Positions 16,139 through 26,939 are shown, counted from the first letter of the stretch. The stretch: DNA of 45,958 bases from an uncultured Collinsella sp. (GCA_902475785.1 CABSAN010000011.1:1-45958), one strand, 5' to 3'. Numbers and translations: made by a program. The notes: a model not told the origin generated them from the letters alone.

Positions 16139-16183
16139 AAAGTTACTATGGGTTCGGCGTTAGTCAAGGGAAAACCCGACTAA
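16139..16183 (-). promoter_or_regulatory. Candidate suf promoter with overlapping inverted repeat
   Basis: On the minus strand TTGACT (complement of 16162-16167) is a good -35. A weak -10 (TAACTT or AACTTT) lies 16-17 nt further. TTAGTC (16160-16165) and GACTAA (16178-16183) form an exact inverted repeat with a 12-nt spacer covering the -35. That position would suit repression by the divergent Rrf2 protein. Confidence 0.45.
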
Positions 16184-16248
16184 TCCACTCGACTTTTTAG
16201 ATGTGGGACATAATAATCAGGTTTGTTTGCCCTGTGTGCATAAGATTT

Positions 16249-16276
16249 GGGACAAACAAGCCTGGTATTTTGTCCC
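16249..16276. promoter_or_regulatory. Candidate Rrf2 operator before the regulator gene
   Basis: GGGACAAA (16249-16256) and TTTGTCCC (16269-16276) are exact inverted repeats 21 nt before the regulator ATG. A third TGGGACA copy occurs at 16204-16210. The arrangement suggests autoregulation. Confidence 0.4.
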
Positions 16277-16297
16277 GGCAACGATGAGAGGGTAGGT

Positions 16298-16729
16298 ATG
16301 CTCATTTCTTCTAAGGGCCGCTATGCCCTCCGGCTGATGATCTACATCGCAGCGCTTGGTGACGTCGAGGGCAAGATTGCCCTGCGCGAGGTCGCCGACC
16401 GCGAGCATATCTCACAAAAGTATCTGGAGCAGCTGGTTCGTCCGCTTATGAAGGCTGGCCTGCTCAAGAGCGTACGCGGTAAGGGCGGCGGCTACATGAT
16501 GGCCAAGGACCCGGCCGAGGTGCGCGCCGGTGACATCTTGCGTGCCGTCGAGGGCAGCACGGCTCCGGTGGCGTGCGATGGCATCGACAACAGCTGCACC
16601 CGTAGCGACCTGTGCTCAACGGTCAAGTTCTGGCGCGGTCTGGACGACGTGATCGAAAAGTACGTCGACGGCGTGACGTTGGCCGACCTGGCCACCGTCC
16701 CCGAGATCAACTTTGACATTAAGCTGTAG
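16298..16729 (+). CDS. Rrf2-family Fe-S-sensing transcriptional regulator
   Basis: 143 residues from the ATG at 16298, with GAGAGGGTAGGT just upstream. The N-terminal winged helix-turn-helix (MLISSKGRYALRLMIYIA, then ISQKYLEQLVRPL and GGGYMMAK) is typical of Rrf2/IscR. Three cysteines, C93, C100 and C106, in the linker region give a CX6CX5C pattern suitable for ligating an Fe-S cluster, close to the CX5CX5C of IscR. It is divergent from sufC and almost certainly regulates the suf operon according to cluster demand. Whether it represses in the holo- or apo-form cannot be told from sequence. Confidence 0.93.
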   Translation: MLISSKGRYALRLMIYIAALGDVEGKIALREVADREHISQKYLEQLVRPLMKAGLLKSVRGKGGGYMMAKDPAEVRAGDILRAVEGSTAPVACDGIDNSCTRSDLCSTVKFWRGLDDVIEKYVDGVTLADLATVPEINFDIKL

Positions 16730-16786
16730 CCCGGGCGCAATTCCTTAAGATTTCGCGGAGGGTTGTTGCCGTTTACCGATGGGCTG

Positions 16787-16814
16787 TTGTGCAACAAACG
16801 GGGAGCTGTAATAC
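16787..16814 (+). promoter_or_regulatory. Candidate promoter of the surface protein gene
   Basis: TTGTGC (16787-16792), a 16-nt spacer and TAATAC (16809-16814) lie about 50 nt before the ATG at 16867. It is a moderate sigma-70 match. Confidence 0.4.
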
Positions 16815-16866
16815 TGAATCCATCTTTGCAAACTGTACTTTAACCACACCAATGCAGGGAGGATGT

Positions 16867-18456
<1,590 letters not shown>

Positions 18457-18488
18457 CCTCTCGGTTGCCGAATACCTTTAGAGTCGGG

Positions 18489-18523
18489 ACGGGGTCCGGT
18501 GCGAATGCATCGGCCCCGTTTTG
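18489..18523 (+). terminator. Terminator after the surface protein gene
   Basis: ACGGGG (18489-18494) pairs with CCCCGT (18514-18519), extended by CCG/CGG inside, and is followed by TTTTG. It lies 33 nt after the stop. Confidence 0.75.
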
Positions 18524-18656
18524 TTGTGCAACGATTTGTTATGCCCCATCGGGGTTCTTGTTGCTACCGTTGCCCGAAACGTTTGCATGACGGCATCATT
18601 GCGGTTGAGTTGCTCGATACAATGGGCATCGTGCTGCGTTTTAGGGAGAAGTTACG

Positions 18657-20453
18657 GTGTCTGAACAGGCGATTTATGGTGATACTGCCTACTGTGGCGT
18701 AGAGTTGATCAACCGCTCGGGTAACGGGGCGCTACCGGTCGGCGAACATAACTTTGCCGAGGCCATGGATCGATGTGTGCTAGTCGACAAGACGATGTTT
18801 ATTGCCGATGTCTTGGACGTCGATGCTTCCATTGTGGTCTGCTGTCGACCCGAGGGTTTTGGCAAGAGCATGAACCTGTCGATGCTTAAGGCTTTTCTGG
18901 AGCGACCCGCGGTCGGGCAGGTCGATCGGGGCCTGTTTGTTGGTTCCCAGATTTGGGATGCGGGCGGCGGGCGCTATCGGGATGAGTTTGCCTGCTACCC
19001 TGTGATATCGCTGGACTTTTCTGGCGCCACTAGGTGCGGTGCCAACGTCGGCGGCGTCGTGCGTGACGCTCTTTCGGGCGAGTGCGCTCGCTTGTTGCCA
19101 CTCTTAGAAGCTCCGGATTTAGCTCGAGATAAGGTGCGTCACATCGAACGCGTTGCACGTGGTGTTGCGAGCGAGGACGAGGTTGCCTCGGTGCTTGGCG
19201 TGCTCATTGAAATGTTGGAGATGGCCTGCGATGGGCAGGTTGTATTGCTCGTTGATGGATACGACGCAGCGTGGTTGGGTCGTGCGAGCACGAGGGGCGA
19301 TTCCGGTGGCGATCTGGCAGAGTTACTCGAACGTGTGCTGTTCGACGCCATTGCCGCTGCACACGATTCGTTGCGGCTGGCGTGCCTGATGGGGGAGCGT
19401 TCCGGTCCTGCCGAGACGGCGCTTTCTTCGCGCGGGTGTTCGTACTGCATGTCGACTTCGCTTTTGGGCTGGTGCGACCGGTGGTTTGGCTTTTCGGATG
19501 ACGAGGTTCAGACTCTGTTGAATTGTGCTGGACGCGAGGAATACCTGGATGATGCGCGTGAATGGTTCGAGGGGTATCGGTTTGGCGGGTGTTATTGCTC
19601 GAGTCCGGCGCGCGTGATTGATTTCCTGAACCGCGGTTGCACTCCGCCGGTGCGGGCCGATTTGTATGGATACGCTGATGGCCTGAGTGGGGCGGTTGGT
19701 GATTGGGATCTCGAGAGGCTTTCGACTCTGTTCGATTTACTTGAACCGCATGGATGCGTTGAAACCCCGCTTTGTCTGGGCGCCATCGTGTCGAATGACG
19801 CTTGCGTCGATGATGTTTGGACTGCGTTATACCTGTCCGGCTTCCTAACGACGGATATGGTTGAGGAGCCAGGAAACAGCGCTCGCTCCCGTGCTCTGCG
19901 TCTGCCCAATGGCGAGCTTCGCCAGGCTTTGCGTCTCGTGATTATTGAATGGTTTGAGTGCGCCGCCGAGGATGTGCGGGACGTCGATGCGTTTCGTGAC
20001 GGGTTGTGTCGCGGTGACGAAGACATGGTGAGACAGGTGCTGCGTCGAATTCTAGGTGACGCGGGAGTCGGCGCGGTCGAGATGGATTCGCCGTTGCCAT
20101 ACCACCTGCTGCTGCAAGGGCTCTGCTTTGGTATGCCGGGGTATGCCAATCCGTCATCCAATCGAAAGCGCGGGGCGGATCGCTGGGATATCCAGGTGTT
20201 CCCTACGGGAAGGATGCTCGATGTGGCCGATACCCTCGGCATGCTCGACGAACGTCCGCTTGTCACTATGAACATGATGTATGACCCCGACGTGGATGCC
20301 CTGGGTCTGGAGCTGCTGGCCGTTCAGGCGCTGCTCGACATCGAACGTGACGGTATCGACGAGATTCGCGTGCCGCGACCAGGTATCGGCCGCGTACGCT
20401 GGGGCTTTGGCTTTGACGGGCAGCACGTGTCCGTAGTGTGCCAGCGGCTGTAG
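18657..20453 (+). CDS. AAA-ATPase-like / PD-(D/E)XK-like protein with degenerate active sites
   Basis: 598 residues, GTG start preceded by AGGGAG. It follows the layout of the widespread gut-bacterial AAA-ATPase-like plus DUF1703 nuclease family: NFAEAMDRCVLVDKTMFI (32-49), Walker A-like RPEGFGKS (64-71), an AAA region, and a C-terminal SNRKRGADRWDIQVFP (about 501-516) with GFGFDGQHVSVV at the end. The usual family motifs are altered. Walker B, normally DEYD, reads DGYD at 200-203. The IIEFK-type segment of the nuclease core is replaced around residues 536-541 by VTMNMM, so its Glu and Lys are absent. It is probably catalytically impaired or repurposed. The biological role of the family is unclear. 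Confidence 0.72.
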   Translation: MSEQAIYGDTAYCGVELINRSGNGALPVGEHNFAEAMDRCVLVDKTMFIADVLDVDASIVVCCRPEGFGKSMNLSMLKAFLERPAVGQVDRGLFVGSQIWDAGGGRYRDEFACYPVISLDFSGATRCGANVGGVVRDALSGECARLLPLLEAPDLARDKVRHIERVARGVASEDEVASVLGVLIEMLEMACDGQVVLLVDGYDAAWLGRASTRGDSGGDLAELLERVLFDAIAAAHDSLRLACLMGERSGPAETALSSRGCSYCMSTSLLGWCDRWFGFSDDEVQTLLNCAGREEYLDDAREWFEGYRFGGCYCSSPARVIDFLNRGCTPPVRADLYGYADGLSGAVGDWDLERLSTLFDLLEPHGCVETPLCLGAIVSNDACVDDVWTALYLSGFLTTDMVEEPGNSARSRALRLPNGELRQALRLVIIEWFECAAEDVRDVDAFRDGLCRGDEDMVRQVLRRILGDAGVGAVEMDSPLPYHLLLQGLCFGMPGYANPSSNRKRGADRWDIQVFPTGRMLDVADTLGMLDERPLVTMNMMYDPDVDALGLELLAVQALLDIERDGIDEIRVPRPGIGRVRWGFGFDGQHVSVVCQRL

Positions 20454-20539
20454 GGGCGGGCGGTTGAGCAGTTTTTTAGTGGCTAATATCGCTGTGCTAG
20501 GATTAAGCAGTTCTGATTTGCGTTCCCAAAGGGGTTTAA

Positions 20540-21670
20540 GTGCCGAGCAATTTGCATTTTGATGAGCGTATAGAGGTCACAGTTATTGTCCCGTGTTTTA
20601 ATACGGCGCAGTATCTCGATCAGTGCCTGACGAGCATCGAGGCCGATGACTTCGCATCGCTTGAGGTTATTGTCCTTAATGATGGCTCGACTGATAACTC
20701 GCTGGAAATCATGAGGCGCCATGAGGAAATTGATTCCCGAATTCGCGTTATTGATAAGCCGAACCAGGGGTATGGTGCCACGGTCAATCGTGGTATTGAG
20801 GAGTCTCGAGGTGCATACATTGCCATTGTCGAGCCCGATGATTACCTTAAGCCTGGTATGTATACAAGACTGATGGACCTTGCCCACGCATACGGAGAGC
20901 CCGATGTTGTGAAGTCGGCATATTGGCGTGTGTGTATGCCCGGTACTCCACAGGAGAACGTATGTCACTGCGCCTATTACAAACGAATTAATACAAAGAA
21001 GCAGCCGTTTACGTTGCGGGATAATCCTCGCCTGATCCAGCATCACCCTTCCATTTGGAGTGCAATTTACAAGCGTTCTTTTTTGGACGAGTTTGGCATT
21101 CGCTTTAAAGAGGTGCCCGGTGCCGGATGGGTGGACAATCCCTTCTTGATTCAAACGCTTGCTCAGGCTCGCTCGATTGCGTATACCGATGATTCGTTTT
21201 ATTGCTACCGCGAAGACCTCCCTACGTCGTCTTCGGCTAAAAAAGCAAGCGATCTCCCTATTGTTCGCTGGAATGATATGGCCGATATCGTTGATGAACT
21301 TAATATTTACGACAAGGGGATTCTCGAGTCTTTCTATACCATCGGTTTTAGGTATGTTGGCGGACTTGTTGAGCAGGGGGCCTTTGAGGATCCGGCACTT
21401 AAGGCTCGCTGTGCGGCATTGTTTAAACGCATGAATCCTGAAATCGTTTCGGGCATGTTACACATCAGCGGTGCATTTAAACAGACATACTCCCAGCTCA
21501 CCGGTGTAGTTGTTTCAGCCAATAAAGTGGCATATGTTGCTTATCTTGCCTCGGAGTTCGTCTATTCGTTGCGCACTAATGGTTTTGGGTTCGCTTTCTC
21601 GCGTATCGGTTTGTTTGGCAATCGTCGAGCTGCCGAAAAAGGGGAGCGCCTCGACAAAACGAGTGCCTAG
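20540..21670 (+). CDS. Family 2 glycosyltransferase
   Basis: 376 residues, GTG start after AAAGGGG. GT-A fold: VTVIVPCFNTAQYLDQCL (13-30), VIVLNDGSTDNS and AYIAIVEPDDYLKPG carrying the acidic metal-binding DD. It transfers a sugar from a nucleotide donor in the cytoplasm. Donor and acceptor are not predictable. It opens the AT-richer glycan island and lies 26 nt before the next glycosyltransferase, probably in one operon. The C-terminal third is family-specific and includes a conserved-looking WSAIYKRSF stretch, as in capsule/teichoic-type GT2 enzymes. Confidence 0.88.
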   Translation: MPSNLHFDERIEVTVIVPCFNTAQYLDQCLTSIEADDFASLEVIVLNDGSTDNSLEIMRRHEEIDSRIRVIDKPNQGYGATVNRGIEESRGAYIAIVEPDDYLKPGMYTRLMDLAHAYGEPDVVKSAYWRVCMPGTPQENVCHCAYYKRINTKKQPFTLRDNPRLIQHHPSIWSAIYKRSFLDEFGIRFKEVPGAGWVDNPFLIQTLAQARSIAYTDDSFYCYREDLPTSSSAKKASDLPIVRWNDMADIVDELNIYDKGILESFYTIGFRYVGGLVEQGAFEDPALKARCAALFKRMNPEIVSGMLHISGAFKQTYSQLTGVVVSANKVAYVAYLASEFVYSLRTNGFGFAFSRIGLFGNRRAAEKGERLDKTSA

Positions 21671-21696
21671 CAAAGCCGTGAGAGTGGATTAGTGAT

Positions 21697-22920
21697 ATGA
21701 CAGAGAAAAAGCGAATTGCCATTTATACGCAAGATGCCAAGCTTGGCGATGAGGTCAAGGGCGCAACGCGCTATGTATATCTTGCAACGTTGCTGCATGA
21801 GCATGGCTATGATGTCGATTTTATTACTTCGGGATTTCAGCATTGGGAAAAACGTCAACGCGACGTTGAACATTTTGATGCCGGGACCGACGCCTATGCA
21901 ATTCGATTTATTGAGGAGCCGTTCTACCCCAAGAATATGTGCCCCCAGCGTATCTGGGCGCATCACGTCGTTGCCAAGCGTGTATCGGAGTATTTCGATG
22001 AACATCATGATTACGACTTGATTTACTGCCAGATTCCACCCAATGATGTTGCTAGGGAAATTGGTAAAGCCGCTCAAAAGTTTAATATCCCGTTTGTGGT
22101 CGATGTTAATGACCTTTGGCCTGAGGCCTTCCGTGTGGCGTTCGACGTTCCTGTTCTTTCCGACATCTTGTTCGCGCCGTTTTATCGACAGGCCAAAGCT
22201 GTATACCAGATGGCCGATGCCGTTGTTGGCACTTCGGATGAGTACCGCGAGCGTGGTTTGCGTGATGCCCGAGCCGGCATTCCGAGCGAAACCGTATATG
22301 TTGGTAATCAGCTGTGCGAGTTTGATGCTGGCATTGCTGCGCATGCTTCGCAGATTGATAAGTCCGCTGGGGACATTTGGGTTTCCTATGCGGGTACGCT
22401 AAGCGCGTGCTATGACCTGGAGACATTGGTCAGGGCCATGGCGCTGGTGCAGAAAATTCACCCCGAGGCTAAGCTGCAAATCTTGGGCGATGGCTCAGAG
22501 CGCGACAATCTTAAGGCCGCAGCGCATTCTAGCGGTGCCGAGGTCGTGTTCCATGGCTATTTGCCTTATAGCCAAATGGCTGCATGGCTTTCCAAGAGCG
22601 ACATAACAATCAACTCGCTGGTGGAAAAGGCCGCCCAGAGCATCGTGACCAAGATCGGTGACTATTTGGCCGCGGGAAAGCCCATGGTCAATACATCGTG
22701 CAGTAAAGAGTTTAGGGCAAAGGTTGAGGCTGATGGTTTTGGCGTAAACGTTAAGCCCGGAGATGCCGAGGGAATGGCGGAGGTCCTTGTTGACCTTATC
22801 GATGATCCGCAGCGTCGTGCGTTGATGGGGGAGAAGGCGCGCGTCGTCGCGGAGGAGCAGTTCGATCGCCCGCATTCGTATCTCAAAACGGTGCGGTTGA
22901 TTGAGGGATTGATTGGTTAA
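21697..22920 (+). CDS. Family 4 (GT-B) glycosyltransferase
   Basis: 407 residues. The C-terminal domain has the GT4 pattern: SYAGTLSACYDLETLVRAM, LQILGDGSERDNL, VVFHGYLPYSQMAAWL and IGDYLAAGKPMVNT. The N-terminal Rossmann half begins RIAIYTQDAKLGDEVKGATR and contains VVDVNDLWPEAF, as in WbuB-like sugar transferases. It probably adds a residue to the island glycan from a nucleotide sugar at the cytoplasmic membrane face. The sugar is not predictable. It is followed by 165 nt of AT-rich spacer with a weak GTTGA/TCAAC hairpin. Confidence 0.9.
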   Translation: MTEKKRIAIYTQDAKLGDEVKGATRYVYLATLLHEHGYDVDFITSGFQHWEKRQRDVEHFDAGTDAYAIRFIEEPFYPKNMCPQRIWAHHVVAKRVSEYFDEHHDYDLIYCQIPPNDVAREIGKAAQKFNIPFVVDVNDLWPEAFRVAFDVPVLSDILFAPFYRQAKAVYQMADAVVGTSDEYRERGLRDARAGIPSETVYVGNQLCEFDAGIAAHASQIDKSAGDIWVSYAGTLSACYDLETLVRAMALVQKIHPEAKLQILGDGSERDNLKAAAHSSGAEVVFHGYLPYSQMAAWLSKSDITINSLVEKAAQSIVTKIGDYLAAGKPMVNTSCSKEFRAKVEADGFGVNVKPGDAEGMAEVLVDLIDDPQRRALMGEKARVVAEEQFDRPHSYLKTVRLIEGLIG

Positions 22921-23085
22921 TTGAATATTTGAGTAATTAAATATGAGATAACACATGATGCGACGTATCGCTTTTTATCGACTGTTTATATTCGGCAATA
23001 AATGATACCGTTGAGCTGATCAACCTCGTTTTAATTCTCTCCATTCGCTATCATGATTTAAGACATCTGCAGTACGGAGGGTAGT

Positions 23086-25908
23086 ATGAAACGACTATTG
23101 TTGGCTTTACCAATTACTCTACTCCTTGTTTTAAATAGCTATCTTCCTGCTTATTCAGAGGACTCGGTCCTTCACGCTACTCATCAGGTTGCGATAATTC
23201 CTTCCGCGGCCCCCTCCGACCCGTCGGCGCCCGCCCCCAGGGCGGAGGCGACCGGCGACGGCGAGGTCACCCTGACCTGGGAGCCCGTCGAGGGCGCCGA
23301 GCGCTACGCCGTTGCGGAGGCCTTCTCCAACGGCACCTACGCCACCTTCACCAAGTCCCTCACCGGGACGTCCTACGCCGCCACCGACCTGCCCAACGGA
23401 TACGACCACGACTTCCTCGTGCAGGCCTACGTGAACGGCCGCTGGTCCTCCTTCGGCCCCGCCAGCCTCGTGCGCTGCAGGCCCGAGGGCACCGTGAAGC
23501 CCGCGCCCGCGGCGACCGCCGGCGACGGCAGCGTCGAGCTGTCGTGGGGCCGCGTGCCCGGAGCCACGAGGTACGCCGTGGCCTACCGGAACGGGTCCGG
23601 CTACCGTACCCTGACGACTTCCTGCTCCGGTGAGTCCTTCAAGGCCTCCGGGCTGTCCAACGGGAAGAGCTACCGGTTCCTGGTGCAGGCCTGCGTCTAC
23701 GGCAGGTGGACCTCCTTCTCCGACTCCGATCTGGTCTCCGCGGCCCCCTCCGACCCGTCGGCGCCCGCCCCCAGGGCGGAGGCGACCGGCGACGGCGAGG
23801 TCACCCTGACCTGGGAGCCCGTCGAGGGCGCCGAGCGCTACGCCGTTGCGGAGGCCTTCTCCAACGGCACCTACGCCACCTTCACCAAGTCCCTCACCGG
23901 GACGTCCTACGCCGCCACCGACCTGCCCAACGGATACGACCACGACTTCCTCGTGCAGGCCTACGTGAACGGCCGCTGGTCCTCCTTCGGCCCCGCCAGC
24001 CTCGTGCGCTGCAGGCCCGAGGGCACCGTGAAGCCCGCGCCCGCGGCGACCGCCGGCGACGGCAGCGTCGAGCTGTCGTGGGGCCGCGTGCCCGGAGCGA
24101 ATCAGTATGTTGTTTCGTGTTCGAACGGTAAGTCATATAGATTGAAATCTAATCAAACTAGCATTGAAATTAAGGGATTGAAAAACGGCGAAGAATATTC
24201 GTTCTATGTAAGGGCGAAGATTTATAATCGTCTATCAGCTCTTGAGGATACTGACTACATCACCTGTATGCCTTATTCTCTTATTTCACCCAAGGTTAGT
24301 ATTCCCGGTGTTGGCGATGGGTCGGTGAGACTTAAATGGGGCCCAGTTGCCGGTGCATCGCGCTATGCAATTGCGTATAAAACTAGAAACGGATACAAGA
24401 CCGTCACCTACGACTGTCGTAATACCGAGTTCACCGTGGACGGTCTTACCAATGGCCAGAGATATTCATTTATTGTTCAGGCCAATATTGATGGTCGCTG
24501 GTCTCCATTTGGGAGTAGAGATCTTGTTACCGCCATTCCTGAAGATCCTAATGCTCCGAAGCCTCATCTAGAGAAAGCCACGGCGACCTCCTGCGTTCTT
24601 TCGTGGAATCAGATTCCTGGAGCAGAGAGGTATGCGGTTGCTCTTAAGACTGGAAATAGCTACAAGACGTATTCCCTTGATGTCAAAGAGTCCTCGTATC
24701 AGGTTTCCGGTCTGAATCCTGGCAAGACTTACCGTTTTCTTGTTCAAGCATTTGTAAATGGAAAGTGGAGCTCTTCCTCGGACGCATATTTATGTGAAGC
24801 CGTTCTTGAGGACGTTCGTTCTCCTCAAAATGTTAAGGCCACTTGTCCTGGCGATGGAAAAATACAGCTTACTTGGGACTTTGTTCCCAATGCAACGCGA
24901 TACGCGATTGCAGAGTATAAGAATGGCTCATATGTAACGTTCACGACTAATTGCTTGGGGACTAGCTATACAGTTTCCGACCTTACTAATGGGCATGTTC
25001 ACATGTTTCTTGTGCAATCTTACGTAGATGGAGCCTGGTCCGCTTGTGGTGATGCTCTGTTCGTGGACGCAGTTCCACATGGTGTAATTACTCCTCGTGT
25101 AACTGGCAAAGCTGGGGATCTTTGCGCATATTTATCTTGGAGCAAGGTGTCGGGCGCCACGCGTTATGCTATTGCGGTAAAGACGAATAGTGGCTATCAA
25201 ACATATACATACAACTGTACTGGCAATTCGTATAGAGTTGAAGGACTAAACGGTGGACAGACCTATCAGTTTGTCGTTCAGGCTTATCTCGATGGCGTAT
25301 GGTCGCCTTTTGATGAAGACGATCTGGTTAGTGTAAAGCCGACGGGTACGAATGACACTGTATTTGGTATTCCGCGCCTAACCGTTGTTAATTGGCTGAC
25401 GAGCCATCAATATAATGGCTATTATCTTGGTACTCGATATTCAAGTGGCTTTTCTTATCAGACATGCTTGTATCCTAACGGCGCTCCAGGGCCTGGGGGC
25501 TACACCGGTATGAACTGCACTGGTTTTGTTGCTCATGTATTTAGATCACTTGGCGTAAACGTTGATGCAGTCGCAGCCAATAACAACCACACTCCGTGGG
25601 GTGCGGGGCCCGGCGGCGGCGGCTATATCAATGCGTGGCGCTGGTATGGTTATGCAATTGACTCTGGCTGTAAGGTTTATCACTTCAATACAGTTGCCGA
25701 TATGTTGAATAGCGGTTTGGCTAAGAAGGGCGATGTAATTTTCTTTAAAACAGATGGTTCTATCGACTGCCATATTGGATTTTTCTGGGGAGATAACTCC
25801 CATGACAATAAGATGTGGCACCAAATTTTGCCTGGCAACCTGATTGGCCCTTGTTTTAATAACGCTAATAAAAGCGAGGTTCGTCAGCAGTGTGTGCTCA
25901 TCAAATAG
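23086..25908 (+). CDS. Secreted NlpC/P60-like wall hydrolase with eight fibronectin-like modules
   Basis: 940 residues; ATG after ACGGAGGG. A signal peptide covers residues 1-25. Residues 40-755 hold eight modules of about 89 residues built on the pattern RYAVA...nGxxYxFLVQAyvxGxWSxF, which I read as fibronectin type III-like. The C-terminal domain (758-940) has NCTGFVAHVF with C811 and DCHIGFFWG with H896, the Cys-His arrangement of NlpC/P60 or CHAP peptidases, implying peptidoglycan cleavage. Modules 1-3 and the start of module 4 are extremely GC-rich and contain an exact 362-bp repeat, while the rest of the gene is AT-rich. Wall-glycan binding by the modules is inference. Confidence 0.85.
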   Translation: MKRLLLALPITLLLVLNSYLPAYSEDSVLHATHQVAIIPSAAPSDPSAPAPRAEATGDGEVTLTWEPVEGAERYAVAEAFSNGTYATFTKSLTGTSYAATDLPNGYDHDFLVQAYVNGRWSSFGPASLVRCRPEGTVKPAPAATAGDGSVELSWGRVPGATRYAVAYRNGSGYRTLTTSCSGESFKASGLSNGKSYRFLVQACVYGRWTSFSDSDLVSAAPSDPSAPAPRAEATGDGEVTLTWEPVEGAERYAVAEAFSNGTYATFTKSLTGTSYAATDLPNGYDHDFLVQAYVNGRWSSFGPASLVRCRPEGTVKPAPAATAGDGSVELSWGRVPGANQYVVSCSNGKSYRLKSNQTSIEIKGLKNGEEYSFYVRAKIYNRLSALEDTDYITCMPYSLISPKVSIPGVGDGSVRLKWGPVAGASRYAIAYKTRNGYKTVTYDCRNTEFTVDGLTNGQRYSFIVQANIDGRWSPFGSRDLVTAIPEDPNAPKPHLEKATATSCVLSWNQIPGAERYAVALKTGNSYKTYSLDVKESSYQVSGLNPGKTYRFLVQAFVNGKWSSSSDAYLCEAVLEDVRSPQNVKATCPGDGKIQLTWDFVPNATRYAIAEYKNGSYVTFTTNCLGTSYTVSDLTNGHVHMFLVQSYVDGAWSACGDALFVDAVPHGVITPRVTGKAGDLCAYLSWSKVSGATRYAIAVKTNSGYQTYTYNCTGNSYRVEGLNGGQTYQFVVQAYLDGVWSPFDEDDLVSVKPTGTNDTVFGIPRLTVVNWLTSHQYNGYYLGTRYSSGFSYQTCLYPNGAPGPGGYTGMNCTGFVAHVFRSLGVNVDAVAANNNHTPWGAGPGGGGYINAWRWYGYAIDSGCKVYHFNTVADMLNSGLAKKGDVIFFKTDGSIDCHIGFFWGDNSHDNKMWHQILPGNLIGPCFNNANKSEVRQQCVLIK
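23203..23564 (+). repeat. 362-bp exact direct repeat, copy 1
   Basis: Identical by eye to 23737-24098, offset 534 bp (two modules, 178 codons). It is very GC-rich compared with the flanks of the same gene. Confidence 0.92.
23737..24098 (+). repeat. 362-bp exact direct repeat, copy 2
   Basis: Second copy of 23203-23564. It stops within module 4, exactly where the sequence switches abruptly from GC-rich to AT-rich. Confidence 0.92.
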
Positions 25909-26006
25909 GCCCGGCGTTCGTTTGATGATTGCCTTCGCTATGATTTGACGGCTCGCTTAATCGAATGCATCATGAGTAAGTTATTAAACTCAATCTAAGG
26001 CTAGTT

Positions 26007-26936
26007 ATGGATTTCTCTGTTGTAATTCCAGTTTATGGTTGTAAAGAGGCGCTGCCCGAACTGCATAAGCGAATCGTCGATGTTTTTGAAAAGATGGAGG
26101 CGTCTTTCGAGCTCGTTCTTGTGGACGACCACGATCCATATGATTCGTGGTCTGTTGTGCAGTCGTTATGCGACGCTGATGAACGTGTGTATGGAATCAA
26201 GCTTGCTCGTAATTTTGGCCAAATACGTGCAATCACTGCAGGCCTTGATTGTTGCCATGGTGATTGGGTTGTCGTAATGGATTGCGACCTCCAGGATAGG
26301 CCGGAGGCCATTCCCCAACTTTATAATAAAGCTCTGGAGGGCTTCGATGTCGTTTTTGCAAAAAGGGTTGAGCGAAAAGATAGCGCTTTGACCATGGCGT
26401 TGTCTCGAGCTTTTTATAAAGTGTATGAGTATTTTACTGACGGCAGTTATGATCCTTCACTTTGCAACTTCAGTATTGCTCGTCGCGCGGTAATTTCTCA
26501 GTATTGTTCAATGCGTGAACATAACCGTGGATACACGATGTTTATTAAGTGGCTTGGGTTTAGGCAAACTGCGATAGAGATAGTTGGCGATGAACGCTTT
26601 GCAGGTGAGTCTTCCTATAGTTTTAGGAAAAAGCTTAATATGGCGTTTGAGCTTATTACCGCCCAGTCTAATAAGCCTTTGAAATTTGCGGTTAACGTTG
26701 GCTTTGCAATGTCCTTCGTTGCCTTGCTCGTTCTAATTGCAGCGATAGTTCAGAAAATCTGTGTTCCGGGAATTCAAGTTGGATGGACTAGCCTTCTTTG
26801 TTCCATCTTTTTTATGGGTGGGCTCATTTTGTCTGCAATTGGAATCGTTGGACTGTACGTCGGCAATATTTTTACTGAGGTTAAAAATAGACCTCTGTAT
26901 GTGATTGAAAAAGAGTGCAATGGAAAGGATGAGTAA
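26007..26936 (+). CDS. DPM1/ArnC/GtrB-like polyprenyl-phosphate glycosyltransferase
   Basis: 309 residues. Family 2 GT of the dolichol-phosphate-mannose synthase type: FSVVIPVYGCKEALPELH, LVLVDDHDPYDSW, GIKLARNFGQIRAITAGL and MDCDLQDRPEAIP (the DLQD metal site). Two membrane segments lie near the C terminus (about 230-255 and 263-290), ending with GLYVGNIFTEVKNRPLYVIE, a hallmark of ArnC and GtrB. These enzymes move a sugar from a nucleotide donor onto undecaprenyl phosphate. It is the first gene of a tight six-gene block (26007-30964), suggesting that a sugar is loaded on a lipid carrier for use outside the membrane. Confidence 0.9.
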   Translation: MDFSVVIPVYGCKEALPELHKRIVDVFEKMEASFELVLVDDHDPYDSWSVVQSLCDADERVYGIKLARNFGQIRAITAGLDCCHGDWVVVMDCDLQDRPEAIPQLYNKALEGFDVVFAKRVERKDSALTMALSRAFYKVYEYFTDGSYDPSLCNFSIARRAVISQYCSMREHNRGYTMFIKWLGFRQTAIEIVGDERFAGESSYSFRKKLNMAFELITAQSNKPLKFAVNVGFAMSFVALLVLIAAIVQKICVPGIQVGWTSLLCSIFFMGGLILSAIGIVGLYVGNIFTEVKNRPLYVIEKECNGKDE

Positions 26937-26939
26937 GCT

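Noticed and set aside
23086..25908. Frameshift or assembly chimera in the hydrolase gene because of the abrupt GC change
   Set aside because: The reading frame and module pattern continue without interruption on both sides of each switch, so a biological mosaic is the simpler reading, although a repeat-driven assembly error in copy number cannot be excluded.
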